A DNA stretch of 64,000 nt from Sorghum bicolor (Eukaryota > Streptophyta > Magnoliopsida > Poales > Poaceae): contig NC_012873.2 of the NCBI RefSeq assembly GCF_000003195.3, forward strand, positions 45,281,061-45,345,060. The letters are read 5' to 3'. The notes beneath the pieces were generated by a model. It searched no databases and was not told the DNA's origin. It worked only from the letters and a program-made list of their open reading frames with translations. This document shows, piece by piece, positions 1 through 11,807 of the stretch; within the stretch, counting starts at the first letter, position 1, and every line of letters starts with the position of its first letter. The translations under genes and the position numbers were made by a program.

Positions 1-2205
1 GTTGATGATCTCTTATGAAATGATAGCGGACATCTATATGCTTTGTTCTTGAATGTTGAGTTGGATTGTTGGTGAGCTTCATGGCACTTTCATTATCACA
101 TAGCAATGAAACTTCTTTGAAATTGATTCCAAAGTCCTTCAAGGTGGCCTTCATCCATAGGATTTGTGCATAACAACTATCGGCCGCAATGTATTCTGCT
201 TCGACGGTTGATAGTGCAACACTATTTTATTTCTTGGATGACCATGAGACAAGTGATCTTCCCAACAATTGACATGTGCCCAATGTGCTTCTTCTCTCAA
301 CTTTGTATCTCGCATAGTCCGAATCGAAATATCCAATTGGTTCAAACTTTGCACCTTTGGAATACCACAAACCAACATTTTATGTATTCTTCAAGTACCT
401 CAATATTCTTTTTGTTGCCTTCAAATTACTTTCTCTTGGTGAGGCTTAGAATTTTGCACACATGCATGCACTAACATGATATCCGGTCTTGATGCGGTCA
501 CATAGAGTAGGCTTTCAATCATAGACCGATACATCTTTTGATCTACCATATTGCCACTTGTGTCACTATCTAAGCTTCCATTTGTCCTCATTAGAGTGCT
601 AATTGACTTTGCATCATCCATTCTAAACTTCTTGAGCATGTATTTGATGTACTTGCCTTGACTCACAAATATGCTATTCTTCAATTTCTTGATTTGAATC
701 CAAACTCCTCATAAAATTTTTGGTTGGTTGATCCAAATATGGTATCATCAACATAGATTTGTAACACAAACAAGTCTTTGCCAATCTTCTGGGTGAAGAT
801 AGTGGTGTCAACCTTGCCCATCTTGAACCCTATAGAGAGTAAGAAATCTCTCAATCTCTCATACCATGCTCTAGATGCTTGCTTCAAACCATACAATGCC
901 TTTCTTAGCTTGCAAACATGGTTGTGCTTCTTGTCATTTTCAAAACTGAGAGGTTGCTGAAACTTCTTCATTGATGTAGCCATTGAGAAATGCACTCTTC
1001 ACATCCATTTGGTATTGCTTGAGGTTATGGGCACAAGCATAGGCTAACAAGATCCTAATTGCTTTCAATCTTATAACCGAGGCATATGTTTCACCAAAGT
1101 CAAGACCTTTAACTTGAGTATATCCTTGTGCTACCAATCTTGCTTTGTTTCTTACTACTATCTCATCTTGATCTTGTTTGTTGCCAAAGACCCATCTAGT
1201 ACCAATGACATTATAATCACTAGCCCTCTCAACTAATTCCTCTTGAAGTTGTTAAGCTCTTTATGCATAGCACTAACCCAATCAACATCTCTTAAAGCTT
1301 CATCTATCTTCTTTGCCTCAATGTGAGACACAAAGGAGAAATGCTCACAAAATGATGCTAATCTTGATCTAGTTTGCACTCCTCTTTGAGTATCACCAAT
1401 AATATGATGCAATGGATGATCTCTTGCAATGTTGGATGGTTGGAGTATTTGCACTTGATTACTTGTACTTGGTTGATCATGAGATGATGTACTAGCTTGT
1501 TGATCTTGCACTTGAGCATCACTTGTACTAGCTTATTGATCATGAGAACCACTAGCTTGTATATTTGAGGTAGAGAGCGCTTGATCTTTGTCATCTTCAA
1601 CATCAATCACCTCTCTAGGCTTTAAGTCACCAATGTCCATATTCTTCATTGCATCGGACAATTGAGTGCCTCTAACATCATCTAGATTTTCATCTTCCTC
1701 TTGAGAGCCATTTGTTTTATCAAACTCAACATCATGCACCTCTTCAAGAGTACCACTAGCCAAATTTCAAACTTTATAAGCTTTGCTAGTAGTGGAGTAA
1801 CCAAGCAAGAAGCCTTCATCATATTTCTTTTTAAACTTGCTCAATCTAGTGCCTTTCTTCAATATATAGCATTTGCAACCAAAAATCTGAAAGTATGCAA
1901 TGTTGGGCTTTCTACCATTCAAGAGCTCATATGGTGTCTTCTCTATCATTGGGTGACAATAAAGTCGGTTGCTATAGTAGCAAGCCGTGTTGATTGCTTT
2001 GGCCTAAAAGGAATGACTCACATTGCACCCACTCAACATTGATCTTGATATGTCAATTAAGATTCTATTCTTTCTCAACAAGACTATTTTATTTTGGAGT
2101 GTACTTGGCTAAGAATTGATGCCTAATACCAAATTCATCACAAAGCTCATCAACTCTTGTATTTTTGAACTTACTTCTATTGTCACTTCTTACTTTCTTG
2201 ATGGT
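1..2205 (-). pseudogene. Ty1/copia pol remnant (integrase end, RT, RNase H), Sire-like
   Basis: Read leftward from 2205 this is a broken copia polyprotein. The integrase core and C-terminus lie at about 2190-1767 (an ELCDEFGIRHQF-like core end, then GRKP and FGCKCY motifs). An acidic linker follows (about 1763-1233). Reverse transcriptase lies at about 1230-421, with MDVKSAFLNG, LYGLKQASRAWY and the YVDD catalytic box near 760. RNase H ends at the window edge with an SRTKHIDVRYHFIRDH-like motif. The YVDD-IFGSTN context resembles the Sire/Maximus clade, which is my reading of family motifs. The frame is broken several times. Between 681 and 684 the RT jumps directly from just after the YVDD block to the next conserved block, so a short in-frame region appears lost. 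The 5' end (gag, protease, 5' LTR) is absent because chromovirus A replaces the sequence from about 2206. The 3' end lies outside the window. Confidence 0.92.
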
Positions 2206-4901
2206 TGTTTTAAATGTCTTCTTTTAAATAGATGAATTTGAATTAATTAAATAATTTTGGTGGAGCCTTGCAATATAGGAAAATAATAAATTTTGGGAAA
2301 TTAAAATTTAATCTAAGTTTAGGAAACATTTTTTATGCATACATGCTGGTGCATTTTTATTGTGATGATTGTTTTAAAAAAAAATTACAATTTGATCAAA
2401 AATTCAATTAAAAAGTGTATTGAAAAATTTATTTGAAAAATAAAATGGCAAAACCCTTTCCTTCCCCTCTCTCCTTCTCTTGGCCTGCTCGGCCCAATTC
2501 CCCGCGCCCTCCCCTTCTCACTTTGGGCCTGGCCTAGCCGGCCACCTCACCTCTCTCTCCCTCTCTCTCTCACCGACAGATGGGGCCCATCCGTCAGCTC
2601 CATCCCCCACCTCTCCAACCGCACCCTCCCACTCTCTTTGCTCACAGCAGAATCGTCGGTCGAGCCCCCACTCCCACGTTCTCCATCTCCCCCGCGCCTC
2701 GGCTGTTTGGAAGAGCGCCCGAGCCCATTCCACTCTCTCCTTGCCTCAGCCCTCGCCTTGGTGCTCGCAGCAACCGCAGCGAAGAACGCCACCGGCGACC
2801 TCCACTCTCAACTCGAAGAACCGAGTCGTCCTCGCTGTTTCCGTCGTGCTGGTGAGCCCTCCTACCTTCCCCGCATTCTTCTCGGCCAAGTCCCAGGCGT
2901 TCGCGTGCCCCCTAGCCCCCTGGCCGCGAGCTCCGGCGAGCTCCATGGCCGCCGGCCATGGAGCGTGCCGCTCGGGCCTCTCCCCGGCCACGCCGAGGCC
3001 TTGAGCGAACTCGCAGTGGTCTTCTCTCTCTTCCTGTGCTCTTGGATTTGAAAACCACGCGCCGTAGCCCCCTATTGAATTGCGCCGGCGAGCTTCACGC
3101 TGGAATCCATGGCCGCCGCCGCCTCCTTCCTCTCCTCTAGCCGGCACGCCACCCTCTCCCTCTCTTTTAATTCCTTCTTCTAATCCGTGCCATCCGTTCG
3201 TGATCTAACAACTGATATCGACTGATACCCCTTCGGGGGCAGATTTGCTAAGAGCCCCCCTTTGAACTTCTAAATTCCGCCCCTAGTCCTCGACAACTTC
3301 AATTTTAGATTAAATATTGATTTAAATTTCATTTTCAACTTCAACTTAGTTACAGTTTTGCCACTGCATTAATTTGTCCATAGAATCGTCGTTTTAGCTC
3401 CGATTTGACCCGCTCAAATTGCGTTAGATTCGTATTTAAATTCTCTACGTGTTAGTACCACTGTTACTGCAGTTTGAAACTTTTTATTTTAGGCTTAGGT
3501 TTAATTAATTAAATTGCTATAGAAAATCACAGTAAATTTGTAACTTGGTCGTTTTAGCTTCGATTTTTGTGATTTTCGTATCCATGTGATCGTAGCAAAA
3601 CGTAGGTTCTGTTTTTAAACATTTCATTTTGTTTTTGATCTGTTGGTGTACTATTCTAATTGATGGATTGTTTGCTTGTATGTTTGAACCTGGATGTGTG
3701 TTGTTGTGTGGTGCCGATCGAGCGCAGACGGTGACGTGACCGTGGGTGATCTGTTTTACTCCGAGGAGCAGCAGGACCAGCAGCAACTTCCCTTCACCGA
3801 AAGCAAGTATAACATGGGTTTCCCTTGTAAACCTACTCATTTAATTAATTACGCATCTGCATGTGTCTAATTTTGATAGCCCTAAGGACATCCTAGCTAC
3901 CTGACTATATATTTATGACACCTATGGGTAGACTGCATGTGGGTAGCTTTGCTAGTGCTCTAACTAATTGAGACTCACTACCATTCTGACTTTACTAAAT
4001 ATGATGATACATGATGGGTAAAGGGCTATGGTGTAACTGACTTCGGTCAGGTTGTCCTAGACCTTCCGTAAGGACTCCTCTGTAAGCGACTATATCCGGA
4101 ACATACAATACAACCGTGATGGTTATATGGCTCTAACTTTAGCTCGGTAGTAGGATCTCATCTAGCTGGTTAGAGGTTACCCAAAAGGGCGCAAGAGGGG
4201 CTTGCCACTTTGGGTATAGAACTGCTTCTGTTCCTATGTGTATAGCCGTGATGGAAATGTGCCATAGGAAAGGGGGGCTCTGTATATCTGCCTGCCGAGG
4301 AAACCTCGCGGGCCTAACTGGTTAGACGAGGCCCATGGAAGGCTTCATAGTGTTTCCTGTCCGCTCACCTTAGCAGTGTTAGTGGGTCTTGCAAACTCCG
4401 AGCATTTGGGTAACACGACTTGCGAGAAAAGTGCACACCTGTGCGTAGAGTTTGATCAAACTGGTATACTAGCTGTGCTCTCGGACATGAGCGGCCTTGG
4501 ACCCTTACAGAATAGTTGGGTGTGGATGGTTATGGTGGATGACTTAAGAAATTGTGTCGCATTAATCACGATGATTAATGTGGTTTAACCGTGATGGTGA
4601 TGGTGTTAACCATGAAGGTTAACAGTGTTGTTATCATGTAATCATGTGGGTTAATCAGGATCTTAAACATAACTTATGACTATTTAGGGTTAAAACATTG
4701 ACCAACTAGAATGCTAACTGCAGTAGCTAGTGTCTGACCTTTTTGAGCCACATAAAATCCTGTATTATGCTTGCGGAGTACGAGATGTACTCACGCTTGT
4801 TTCTATATTTCTTTTTGGATAAAAATTCCAGATGGGTAACAGATGACAGCTTCTATGAGGAATTTCTGGAGGACTTCTAGGTTGGCGGTCCACCAGTCGG
4901 T
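2206..4901 (+). repeat. Element A 5' LTR, first part
   Basis: Aligns along its whole length with 38150-40810 (3' LTR). The first ~20 bp differ: the 3' LTR opens TGTAACACC, whereas here only a shortened TGTTTTAAATG precedes the first shared block at about 2217, so the exact start is uncertain. A GC-rich, CT-rich block (about 2450-3170, including a CT run at 2550-2571) has open frames on both strands. These are composition effects inside an LTR and not genes. The LTR is cut at 4901 and continues at 23303. Confidence 0.88.
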
Positions 4902-5754
4902 GAAAGGTCCTTGTCTGGTTTTGGTAATTGAGTGACAACTTAGATGGACTAATAGTGTTTATGTGAGATACATAGGAGATTAGTCCACAAGTGATGATGT
5001 GATGATGAAGGAGCTCATTGCATATGAGACATGACATGGAGTCATGTGACCAAGGTGGAGAAGATCAAGATGAGGCTTGGCTTGATGGACCGGTTGCAAG
5101 AGTGAAGGGCAAGTCGAAGGCTTTGAAGCGAGGGACTGCGTGTGACGGTGAAGCTTGAGCAAGACTTGGCACCGATGGACCGAGGCAACGGTGAAGAGCA
5201 AGTGAGGTCAAGATCGATGAACCAATACGGTCACGTGATGATAGGAAGTGGATCATATCTTTTGGTGATTGGTTGGTGCATGTGTTGCATCAACATTGGA
5301 GGAGATGGAATGGAAAGCGCAAGGCAAAGGTATAACCTAGGGCTTTTCCATTTCACCGGTCATAGGTGTGTAGAGAAGTTTATTGGATTTAGGATAGATG
5401 GCCGTACTATCAAGAGGGGCAAACTTGTTTGCATATCGGTCATCTAGTGCCACTTGAGCGATCTAACTTTGCATACGTGTTAGGATCGAGTGGCGTGGCA
5501 AGTTTGAGAGGCTAACTCCTTTGGAAAAATGTTTGTGAAAATGCTAACACACTTGCACATGGTGGTGTACTCTTGGTGGTGTTGGCACATTTGCAAAGGA
5601 GGTGGAGTTCCTAGGGTTGAGAGGGGTTTGGGTTCCTCTCTCCCTCCCGCTGAGCTTGCAAGGCGGGATTCGGCGCTTTTGAGAAAATTAAGTGCATATT
5701 TTCTATTGCGTCGGTGGGAAATTTGGAGAAGTCGCGAGTATTTCTCGCTGAGAA

Positions 5755-6225
5755 ACACTCACCGGACGCTAGTCCAGAGCGTCCAGTGTGGTGTCAGTCT
5801 GTGGCTCAGGTGTGTAGAGCGCACCGGACGCTAGGCGGTTACTGTCTACGCGTTCGTTCTGGAGTGACGTCAGCAAGTGCATGCAATGTGTTTCTGACTA
5901 AAGAGCACCGGACGCTCAAGGTGTGTCCGGTGGCTCGCGTCCGGTGACCGTGCGAGTTTGCGGAGCTCTCTGCGCACGGGTCCGATGTGCACCGGATGCG
6001 TCCAGCGCGTAGCAGTGGAGCGTCCAGTGTGGCTGGTGCAGGTGCGCGTGTGTGTTAGTCGTTGGTGGTAACGGTCGAGTTCAAATGGCTAGTGACACGT
6101 GGCTGACGCCTGAGCACCGGACGCTGAGAGTTGAGCGTCTAGTGGTCCCTGCAGTGCGTCCGGTGCCCCCGGCTTTTGCCCAGTCAAGGGGCAACGGCTA
6201 GTTTAGCCCTTGGGGCTATAAATAG
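5755..6225 (+). promoter_or_regulatory. T1 array of CACCGGACGC / GCGTCCGGTG sites followed by a TATA box
   Basis: At least five CACCGGACGC or close variants (starting near 5759, 5821, 5909, 5989, 6115) each face inverted copies of the form GCGTCC(G/A)GTG within tens of bases. The array ends just before TATAAATAG at 6217-6225. T2 has the same arrangement at 54790-55304. The layout resembles a promoter with repeated binding sites, or the subterminal repeats that transposases bind. The function is inferred. Confidence 0.6.
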
Positions 6226-6248
6226 AAATGGTGGACGACCTTGGCTGG

Positions 6249-7884
6249 TGTTGACGGTCCTTAAGTATCAAATTTAATTATCAAATAAATAAAGAAAAGG
6301 ATCCAAATGAAATCAAGATCTAGACTTAGGGTTTTATCTGACAGAATTCCACGAGTTTTAGTGTTTGTCTATTTCTGCAGGGGGTTATCAGGAAATATGG
6401 AAGAAAGGCCCACATGTCAGGATTACGTAAAGATATTAACGTGCCGCGCAATTATCTTACATCTAGAAGACTCCAGAAGCCACGAGACCGAAGCGGAGGC
6501 GAATCGGGGCCAGAGACAGGGCGCCCGCCCTGCCCCCAAGTCCAATCAGGACTCTACTTTGCGAGAGATCTCCACCGACCTAAAGGATGAATCTAAACCA
6601 TACAATCTATGTCGGTTTGATCCAAGGGCCCATATTCACTTGAAGGGACTATAAAACCAGACCCCCTGGCCCCTGGAGGGGAGAGCCTCTCAACCCTAAT
6701 TCATTGTTCCATCAAGGGAGAAGAAGCCTCTGATCAAGATTAGAGCCACCACATCAATTAGACATCTAGATTAGCATAGCTACATAGGATTAGAACTAGA
6801 AGGAGTCAATCTTCGATTGGTTTCCGGATCTGTCAAGAGGATTCTTGGTAATTCTCTAATTGTGCTTCTAATTGTTCTTCTAATTATCTTTGTTCTTCAA
6901 TATTATGAATATGACTTTGTTCTACTTCAATATATTGCTTATGACTTTGCTCTACTTGCTTATATTCAAGATTATATTGTTCTTAGTTTATCATAGTTAT
7001 GTACTTGGCTTAGTTAGATTTGATCTATATACATGCTTAGGATCGTATAGCGTTTATCCATCGGATCCATGGGTAAATGGTAGATATTGTGTAGGCGTGG
7101 TGCTTATACCGTATTTATCTGCGATTGTACCCAATATGCCAGATCGTGGGGTGGTTCGTGATAGTGACAGCTTCATTGATTCTTATATAGTCCCCCTCTC
7201 GTGTATTGGGCTTGCAGAGCAACATTATTACAGGGGAGTGATTGCTATGTTTCTCATATTCCTTGCTAATATCACTATGCATGGGCGTAGTCTTGTCTCG
7301 CAATGATTGCTAAGTATGCTTGCACTAACTATGATAATGCTAGACTATATAGTTAAGAATAACTTAGGGAATATTCTTGTAGTTCGTTCTAATACCATGC
7401 TAATGACTTTCTAGAGTATCTAATTGAGGTGCTTATCATATTTATTATGTGGCTAGATCAGATTAGTTATCCTTGTCACTATTATTATTTCATATATCTT
7501 TTATGTGACACTTATCCCTGTATGAAGAGTTAGATATAATGTTCTCAATTATACATGCAATGGTAGATGCTCAATCTCATATGCTATTCTGTAATCAATA
7601 TTGATGATTGATTAATCCCTTCCCAGTGGTAAAAATATAAATAACGATACCTGGAATACTTCCCGGTTAAAATGCTGCATCGGTATTAATCTGTGCGCTT
7701 GCAGATCCCATTCATTATTTATTTAGAAGAGCAATTGCATATTTCAATACCGCGTCTCTTATATCATGCTAGGGATGACAACTTGGCTTAAGTGGTGTAA
7801 GGGATAGGTTTGGCATTTTTGGCACCGTTACTAGATTTAGAGAACTTAGTCTACTTTTGGTAATGATGTTAAGAATACCCAACA
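6249..7884 (+). repeat. Element 1 5' LTR
   Basis: Starts TGTTGACGG and ends CCCAACA, directly followed by the PBS region. It carries one copy of the GGGCGCCCGCCC motif (6519-6530), whereas the 3' LTR carries two. A hydrophobic 138-codon open frame (6890-7306) in the downstream half is present in all copies of this LTR family in the window. I do not call it a gene. Confidence 0.95.
6519..6656 (+). promoter_or_regulatory. Element 1 5' LTR U3 promoter: GC motif and TATA box
   Basis: GGGCGCCCGCCC at 6519-6530 and TATAAAA at 6650-6656. The 131-bp start-to-start distance is identical in every LTR of this group in the window. This is the likely promoter for the gag-protease RNA. Promoter use itself is inferred. 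Confidence 0.7.
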
Positions 7885-7892
7885 AGCATTTT

Positions 7893-7910
7893 TGGCGCCG
7901 TTGCCGGGGA
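7893..7910 (+). other. Element 1 primer-binding site, tRNA-Asp type
   Basis: TGGCGCCGTTGCCGGGGA lies 8 bp after the 5' LTR and is the complement of the 3' end of plant tRNA-Asp including CCA (tRNA identity from memory). It is a priming site and not a tRNA gene. Confidence 0.88.
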
Positions 7911-8044
7911 AGGTTGATTACCAATCAGGAATAGAATAAAATATTTTGAGTTATCATTCGCATCACTAATATGATTGAGCTTATCTATTCTCTCATACAG
8001 TTTTACCCCGATATTTTTCTATTTTATCTTATGCAGGGGAATGT

Positions 8045-10393
8045 ATGAATAGAAGACATCTTCCAGGAAATTTTGTTGACAATCCCGAAGCATTATTCAA
8101 GAAGACGAGAGCCAAGCTCAAGAGATCATCAACACTTCACGAAGAAGCTTCATCCAATCAAGAAGATCACCAGAACTTGTCTTCAGAGTTCGAAGCCATG
8201 GCGAACAAATCAATCCGCGAGTTCTCAGCTCCCACTACGGACAACATCCGCACTGGACCTGCTGCAGAGATCGACGGCAACTTTGAGCTAAAGCCTGGAC
8301 TTATCAACATGGTGCAATCCAACCAGTTCTGTGGGAAGGCACACGAAGATGCTAGTGCTCATTTACAACACTTCCTGGAGATTTGCAACACATTCACCAT
8401 AGCAGGAGTTTCCAAAGATGCTATACTACTTCGCCTCTTCCCATTCTCACTGTTAGGAAGAGCGAAGCAGTGGTTCTACGCTACAAAGGAGAAGAATACT
8501 ACGTGGGCACTCTGCTCAACAAACTTCCTGGCAAAGTTCTTTCCCATGGGCAAGACCAATGCTCTCCGTGGGAAGATTACAAGTTTTCAGCAACAAAATG
8601 ATGAATCTGTTCCAGAAGCATGGGAGCGCTTTCAAGACTACATCCTAGAATGTCCCCATCATGGAATGGAGAGTTGGCTACTAATGCAGACGTTTTATCA
8701 TGGGCTCGGCAACAGTGCCCGAGAGACCATGGATGCTGTAGCTGGAGGAGCATTCTTATCACTTACTATACCACAAGCCACAACTCTTGTGGAGAATATG
8801 GCGTCCAACCAAAGCTGGAATGAAGAGAGGACCCAGACACGCAAGAGAGGTGGAGGTATGCATCAGCTGAAGGAGGTAGACATGCTGTCTGCAAAGCTAG
8901 ACCTGCTCATGAAGAAGCTCGACGATAGAGCTGGAGACAAGAAAGAAGTTATGCACATCTACGACTCTCACATGACTTGTGAGGTGTGTGGAGACACTGG
9001 ACACTCAGGCAACCACTGCCCTGAGATGCTTGAGGATGTGAACTACATCAACAACAACAACAACAACTACAACCGTCCTCAACAAAATCAAGGCTGGAAT
9101 CAACAGAGGCCTAACTACTCAGACATGTTTGATGCAGGTAATTGGAGTAACCCCGTCACTGAATTCACTACTGACCGTCTGCCGGTCAAGAGAGGCGATC
9201 CAGGACGCCCCGTCATCCCGATCTCCATCGGCATGGTGGACTTCCCAGAAGCACTCTGTGACTTTGGCTCCAGCGTCAACATTATACCCAGGGTACTCTA
9301 TGAAAAATTCTTTACATATCCTTTATTAGAAACAACCATGTGTTTGCAGTTTGCAGATCAGACAATAACTTTTCCAAAAGGAATAGTGAAGAACCTTTGT
9401 GTCCGAGTTGGTACCTTATATGCCCCAGCAGACTTCGTAGTGGTAGAGACCGGAAATGATGAGAGAGCACCTATCATCCTAGGGAGGCCATTCTTGAACA
9501 CCACGGGAGCTATCATCTACGCTAGTGCTGCCAAGATCAGTTTCTACGTCAAAGGGAAGAAGGAAATATTTTTCTTCAAGAACAAGACTACACAAATTCA
9601 AGATCAAACCAGACGTAAATCAAGGAAGAGGACCAACAGGAGAAACAGGAACAAGCAAGTGTGGACCGAGTCAGCAAAGATGGTCACTGCAGTTCATGGA
9701 GGCCAAGATCATCAACTTAAGTCACCGTTTTTGACCAAGAAAGACGATCCAGGAATGCCAAGCATCTACTGCTCCATACATGGATATAGCTTCTATAAGA
9801 CGATTTGCGACACCGGATCGGGCGTCAACATAATGGCCGCAGTCACCTATCGGCTCTTGTTCGGAACCATGCCACTAAGACCAACATACATTCAGCTCCA
9901 GATGGCAGATCAGACATTTCGAGAAGTTAAAGGAACAATAACTGATGTCCCAGTCAAAATAGACGATCACTTTGTCTACACAGACTTTCAAGTTGTTGAC
10001 ATGGGAGAAGACGAGTATGATCCACCCATCATCCTTGGAAGACCGTTCCTCAGCACCGTTAAAGCAATTATCTACATTGGAACCGGAGAAGTCCATATGC
10101 ACTTCCCCTCAGAGAAGGTACGCCATTACTTTATTGACCCTAACTATATCGTTGAAGAATCTAAGCAGGTCAGAAAGAGACGCAACCGCAACCAGAGGAG
10201 GCAGATCATCAAGGACGGATGGGCAGACTATGAAGGAGAAGTTGTAAGATCAGAAGACGTAGAATTTAAACAGAATTATCCAGAGGAAATTGAAGCACCG
10301 AGTCAGGTATGGAAAATGAAGATAACTATACAAGAAGAGGAGACGCTGCCGGAAGTACCGACTACGCCACCCAACGAACCTCAGGACGATTAA
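8045..10393 (+). CDS. Gag-protease polyprotein with two retropepsin domains
   Basis: An uninterrupted 782-codon frame that opens about 135 bp after the PBS. The Gag capsid-like core lies at about residues 95-250 (LFPFSLLGRAKQWF and a following YHGL motif are typical of plant gypsy Gag). A CCHC zinc knuckle is at about 311-324 (C-x2-C-x4-H-x4-C), followed by an Asn-rich stretch. A first retropepsin-like domain has CDFGSSVNIIP at about 405 and IILGRPFLNT at about 477. A basic linker follows (RRKSRKRTNRRNRNKQ). A second retropepsin-like domain has CDTGSGVNIMA at about 588 and IILGRPFLST at about 662. The two domains look like a duplication with similar spacing between the active-site and ILGRPFL motifs. 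The second keeps canonical D-T-G-S, while the first has D-F-G-S, close to the D-L-G-A form common in Athila-type elements. The tail is acidic. No RT follows the stop. The intact frame suggests recent selection or recent insertion. Confidence 0.93.
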   Translation: MNRRHLPGNFVDNPEALFKKTRAKLKRSSTLHEEASSNQEDHQNLSSEFEAMANKSIREFSAPTTDNIRTGPAAEIDGNFELKPGLINMVQSNQFCGKAHEDASAHLQHFLEICNTFTIAGVSKDAILLRLFPFSLLGRAKQWFYATKEKNTTWALCSTNFLAKFFPMGKTNALRGKITSFQQQNDESVPEAWERFQDYILECPHHGMESWLLMQTFYHGLGNSARETMDAVAGGAFLSLTIPQATTLVENMASNQSWNEERTQTRKRGGGMHQLKEVDMLSAKLDLLMKKLDDRAGDKKEVMHIYDSHMTCEVCGDTGHSGNHCPEMLEDVNYINNNNNNYNRPQQNQGWNQQRPNYSDMFDAGNWSNPVTEFTTDRLPVKRGDPGRPVIPISIGMVDFPEALCDFGSSVNIIPRVLYEKFFTYPLLETTMCLQFADQTITFPKGIVKNLCVRVGTLYAPADFVVVETGNDERAPIILGRPFLNTTGAIIYASAAKISFYVKGKKEIFFFKNKTTQIQDQTRRKSRKRTNRRNRNKQVWTESAKMVTAVHGGQDHQLKSPFLTKKDDPGMPSIYCSIHGYSFYKTICDTGSGVNIMAAVTYRLLFGTMPLRPTYIQLQMADQTFREVKGTITDVPVKIDDHFVYTDFQVVDMGEDEYDPPIILGRPFLSTVKAIIYIGTGEVHMHFPSEKVRHYFIDPNYIVEESKQVRKRRNRNQRRQIIKDGWADYEGEVVRSEDVEFKQNYPEEIEAPSQVWKMKITIQEEETLPEVPTTPPNEPQDD

Positions 10394-10408
10394 GAAATTG
10401 GAGAGTCC

Positions 10409-10458
10409 CGTTCGGAGGACTTAAAAACACCGAACGCCTTGCCAAGAGGTAAACTTGG
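10409..10458 (+). other. Two hairpins just after the gag-protease stop codon
   Basis: CGTTCGG (10409-10415) pairs perfectly with CCGAACG (10430-10436). CCAAG (10442-10446) then pairs with CTTGG (10454-10458). The first stem begins 16 nt after the stop. In element 2 the first stem's 3' arm is altered to CCAAACG, while the second stem is kept. Role unknown. Confidence 0.55.
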
Positions 10459-10873
10459 TAGTTATCCTTTCCCTTTCAATTAGTTTACGTAGTTAATTAT
10501 GTTCGTACTATCCTAAAAAGAAAATAAAAATATGAAAAACTGTAAGCCCCATGTGAGTAGACGAGTGGCATAAAACCCATAAGTACATTCACTGTGGTGG
10601 CATAAAAATAAAATAAATATTTTTCTGCTTTATAAAACAAAAATATAAAAACAGGGAGTAATAATTATTAAGGAGTCTCAAGATGATAAAAGCTAGATAT
10701 TTATGCTAACACTTAATCAGTTCCACAAGCTTTGTTGTCTATTTGAGCTCCACAGGAATCAAGAAGACTAGCAGACGGAGGACATTCTAATCGCTGTCAG
10801 AATGCTGCTGACTTTCAAATACACCTCTGCCACCTGCTAGCTACATCAAGAGAAATTACGTCAAAATTCAGCT

Positions 10874-10891
10874 TGGGGGAGAGCACCCCCA
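10874..10891 (+). other. Element 1 G5/C5 hairpin, internal polypurine-like site
   Basis: TGGGGG and CCCCCA flank a 6-nt loop inside AGCTTGGGGGAG, which resembles the real polypurine tract before the 3' LTR. Equivalent hairpins lie at 19359-19376, 33011-33027 and (minus strand) 50227-50240. Confidence 0.65.
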
Positions 10892-11766
10892 TTTATCTCG
10901 ATAAGTATTTCTATCCATCTATCTTTACACTTATATTATTTTAGAATACAAATATACATAAACCAGGGAAAACCAAATAAAGATTTCGTGCTTATATATA
11001 TATATATCTTTTGCTTAATAAATAAATAAAGTGGCTATGCTAATCTGTATCTAAATAAAACTTAAGCATGGATATGATGAATAGTTGCTCTGCCTAATTT
11101 GCACAATTTAAGTTCTCTCTCAAGTTTAGATATAACTGTTATAATTTAAAGCTTGCTCTAGACCTAAACTTGTGGGATGAAAACTTGATCTGAAGTCTAA
11201 GTTGTTAACGGATACGATATGAGAAGGTTGAGCTGCTGTTTATCTGTTCCTAGAGATGCTAGAATTCTGGAGAATTTTATCTTTGAAAAATCTTTAAAAT
11301 GTTGCATGATGAGTTCCTGTATGATGAGAGTTTAAATTCCTACCACAGCCATATATACATGCTTGCTAGACTTTGAGCCACACATTTAATATTTACTGCT
11401 TATGAGCATTGAGTGTGGTCAAGCTGTGTAGACCCTTAGGAGCTTGTCATGTGGTTAAATCAAGATTTCACTTGCACGTTCACCCATATATGCTACTTCT
11501 ATTCCGGAAGTACCATCCACATATATCCATCCATTTCCATCTCCAGAACCACCTAAAAATATTCTACTCCTAATCCGGGAGAGAATAACCAAAAATATTT
11601 CTGTTTTCCTCTTGTGAAATAAATGCTCAAGTTATCTTATTACTACCACTTGCTATATTATCTCAAGAGATGGTTGCTCTAAAAAAAAAGAGATACGAGG
11701 AAATAAAAAGGAGCAAGTGCTCGGAACCTCGAAAGAAAAGAAAAAAGTGAGACGAGAGGTAAAAAT

Positions 11767-11807
11767 GGACAAGTGTCCGACAGTAGAATTAGGGGTACAA
11801 GATACCC
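11767..11807 (+). other. Element 1 conserved GGAC/GTCC and GGGTA/TACCC double hairpin
   Basis: GGACAAGTGTCC (11767-11778), then GGGTA (11793-11797) pairing with TACCC (11803-11807), joined by a CAGTAGAATTAG spacer. Copies with the same order and spacing occur in element 2, element 3, E and the right-edge fragment. Confidence 0.65.

Noticed and set aside
2480..3150. Overlapping long open frames on both strands in a GC-rich block
   Set aside because: The block is part of element A's LTR, is repeated at 38366-39147 with frame-changing indels, and its Pro/Arg/Ser-rich translations follow from composition.
7115..7303. Minus-strand 62-codon open frame repeated at 13431-13619
   Set aside because: Repeated only because it lies in the two LTRs of element 1; no motif and antisense to the LTR transcript.
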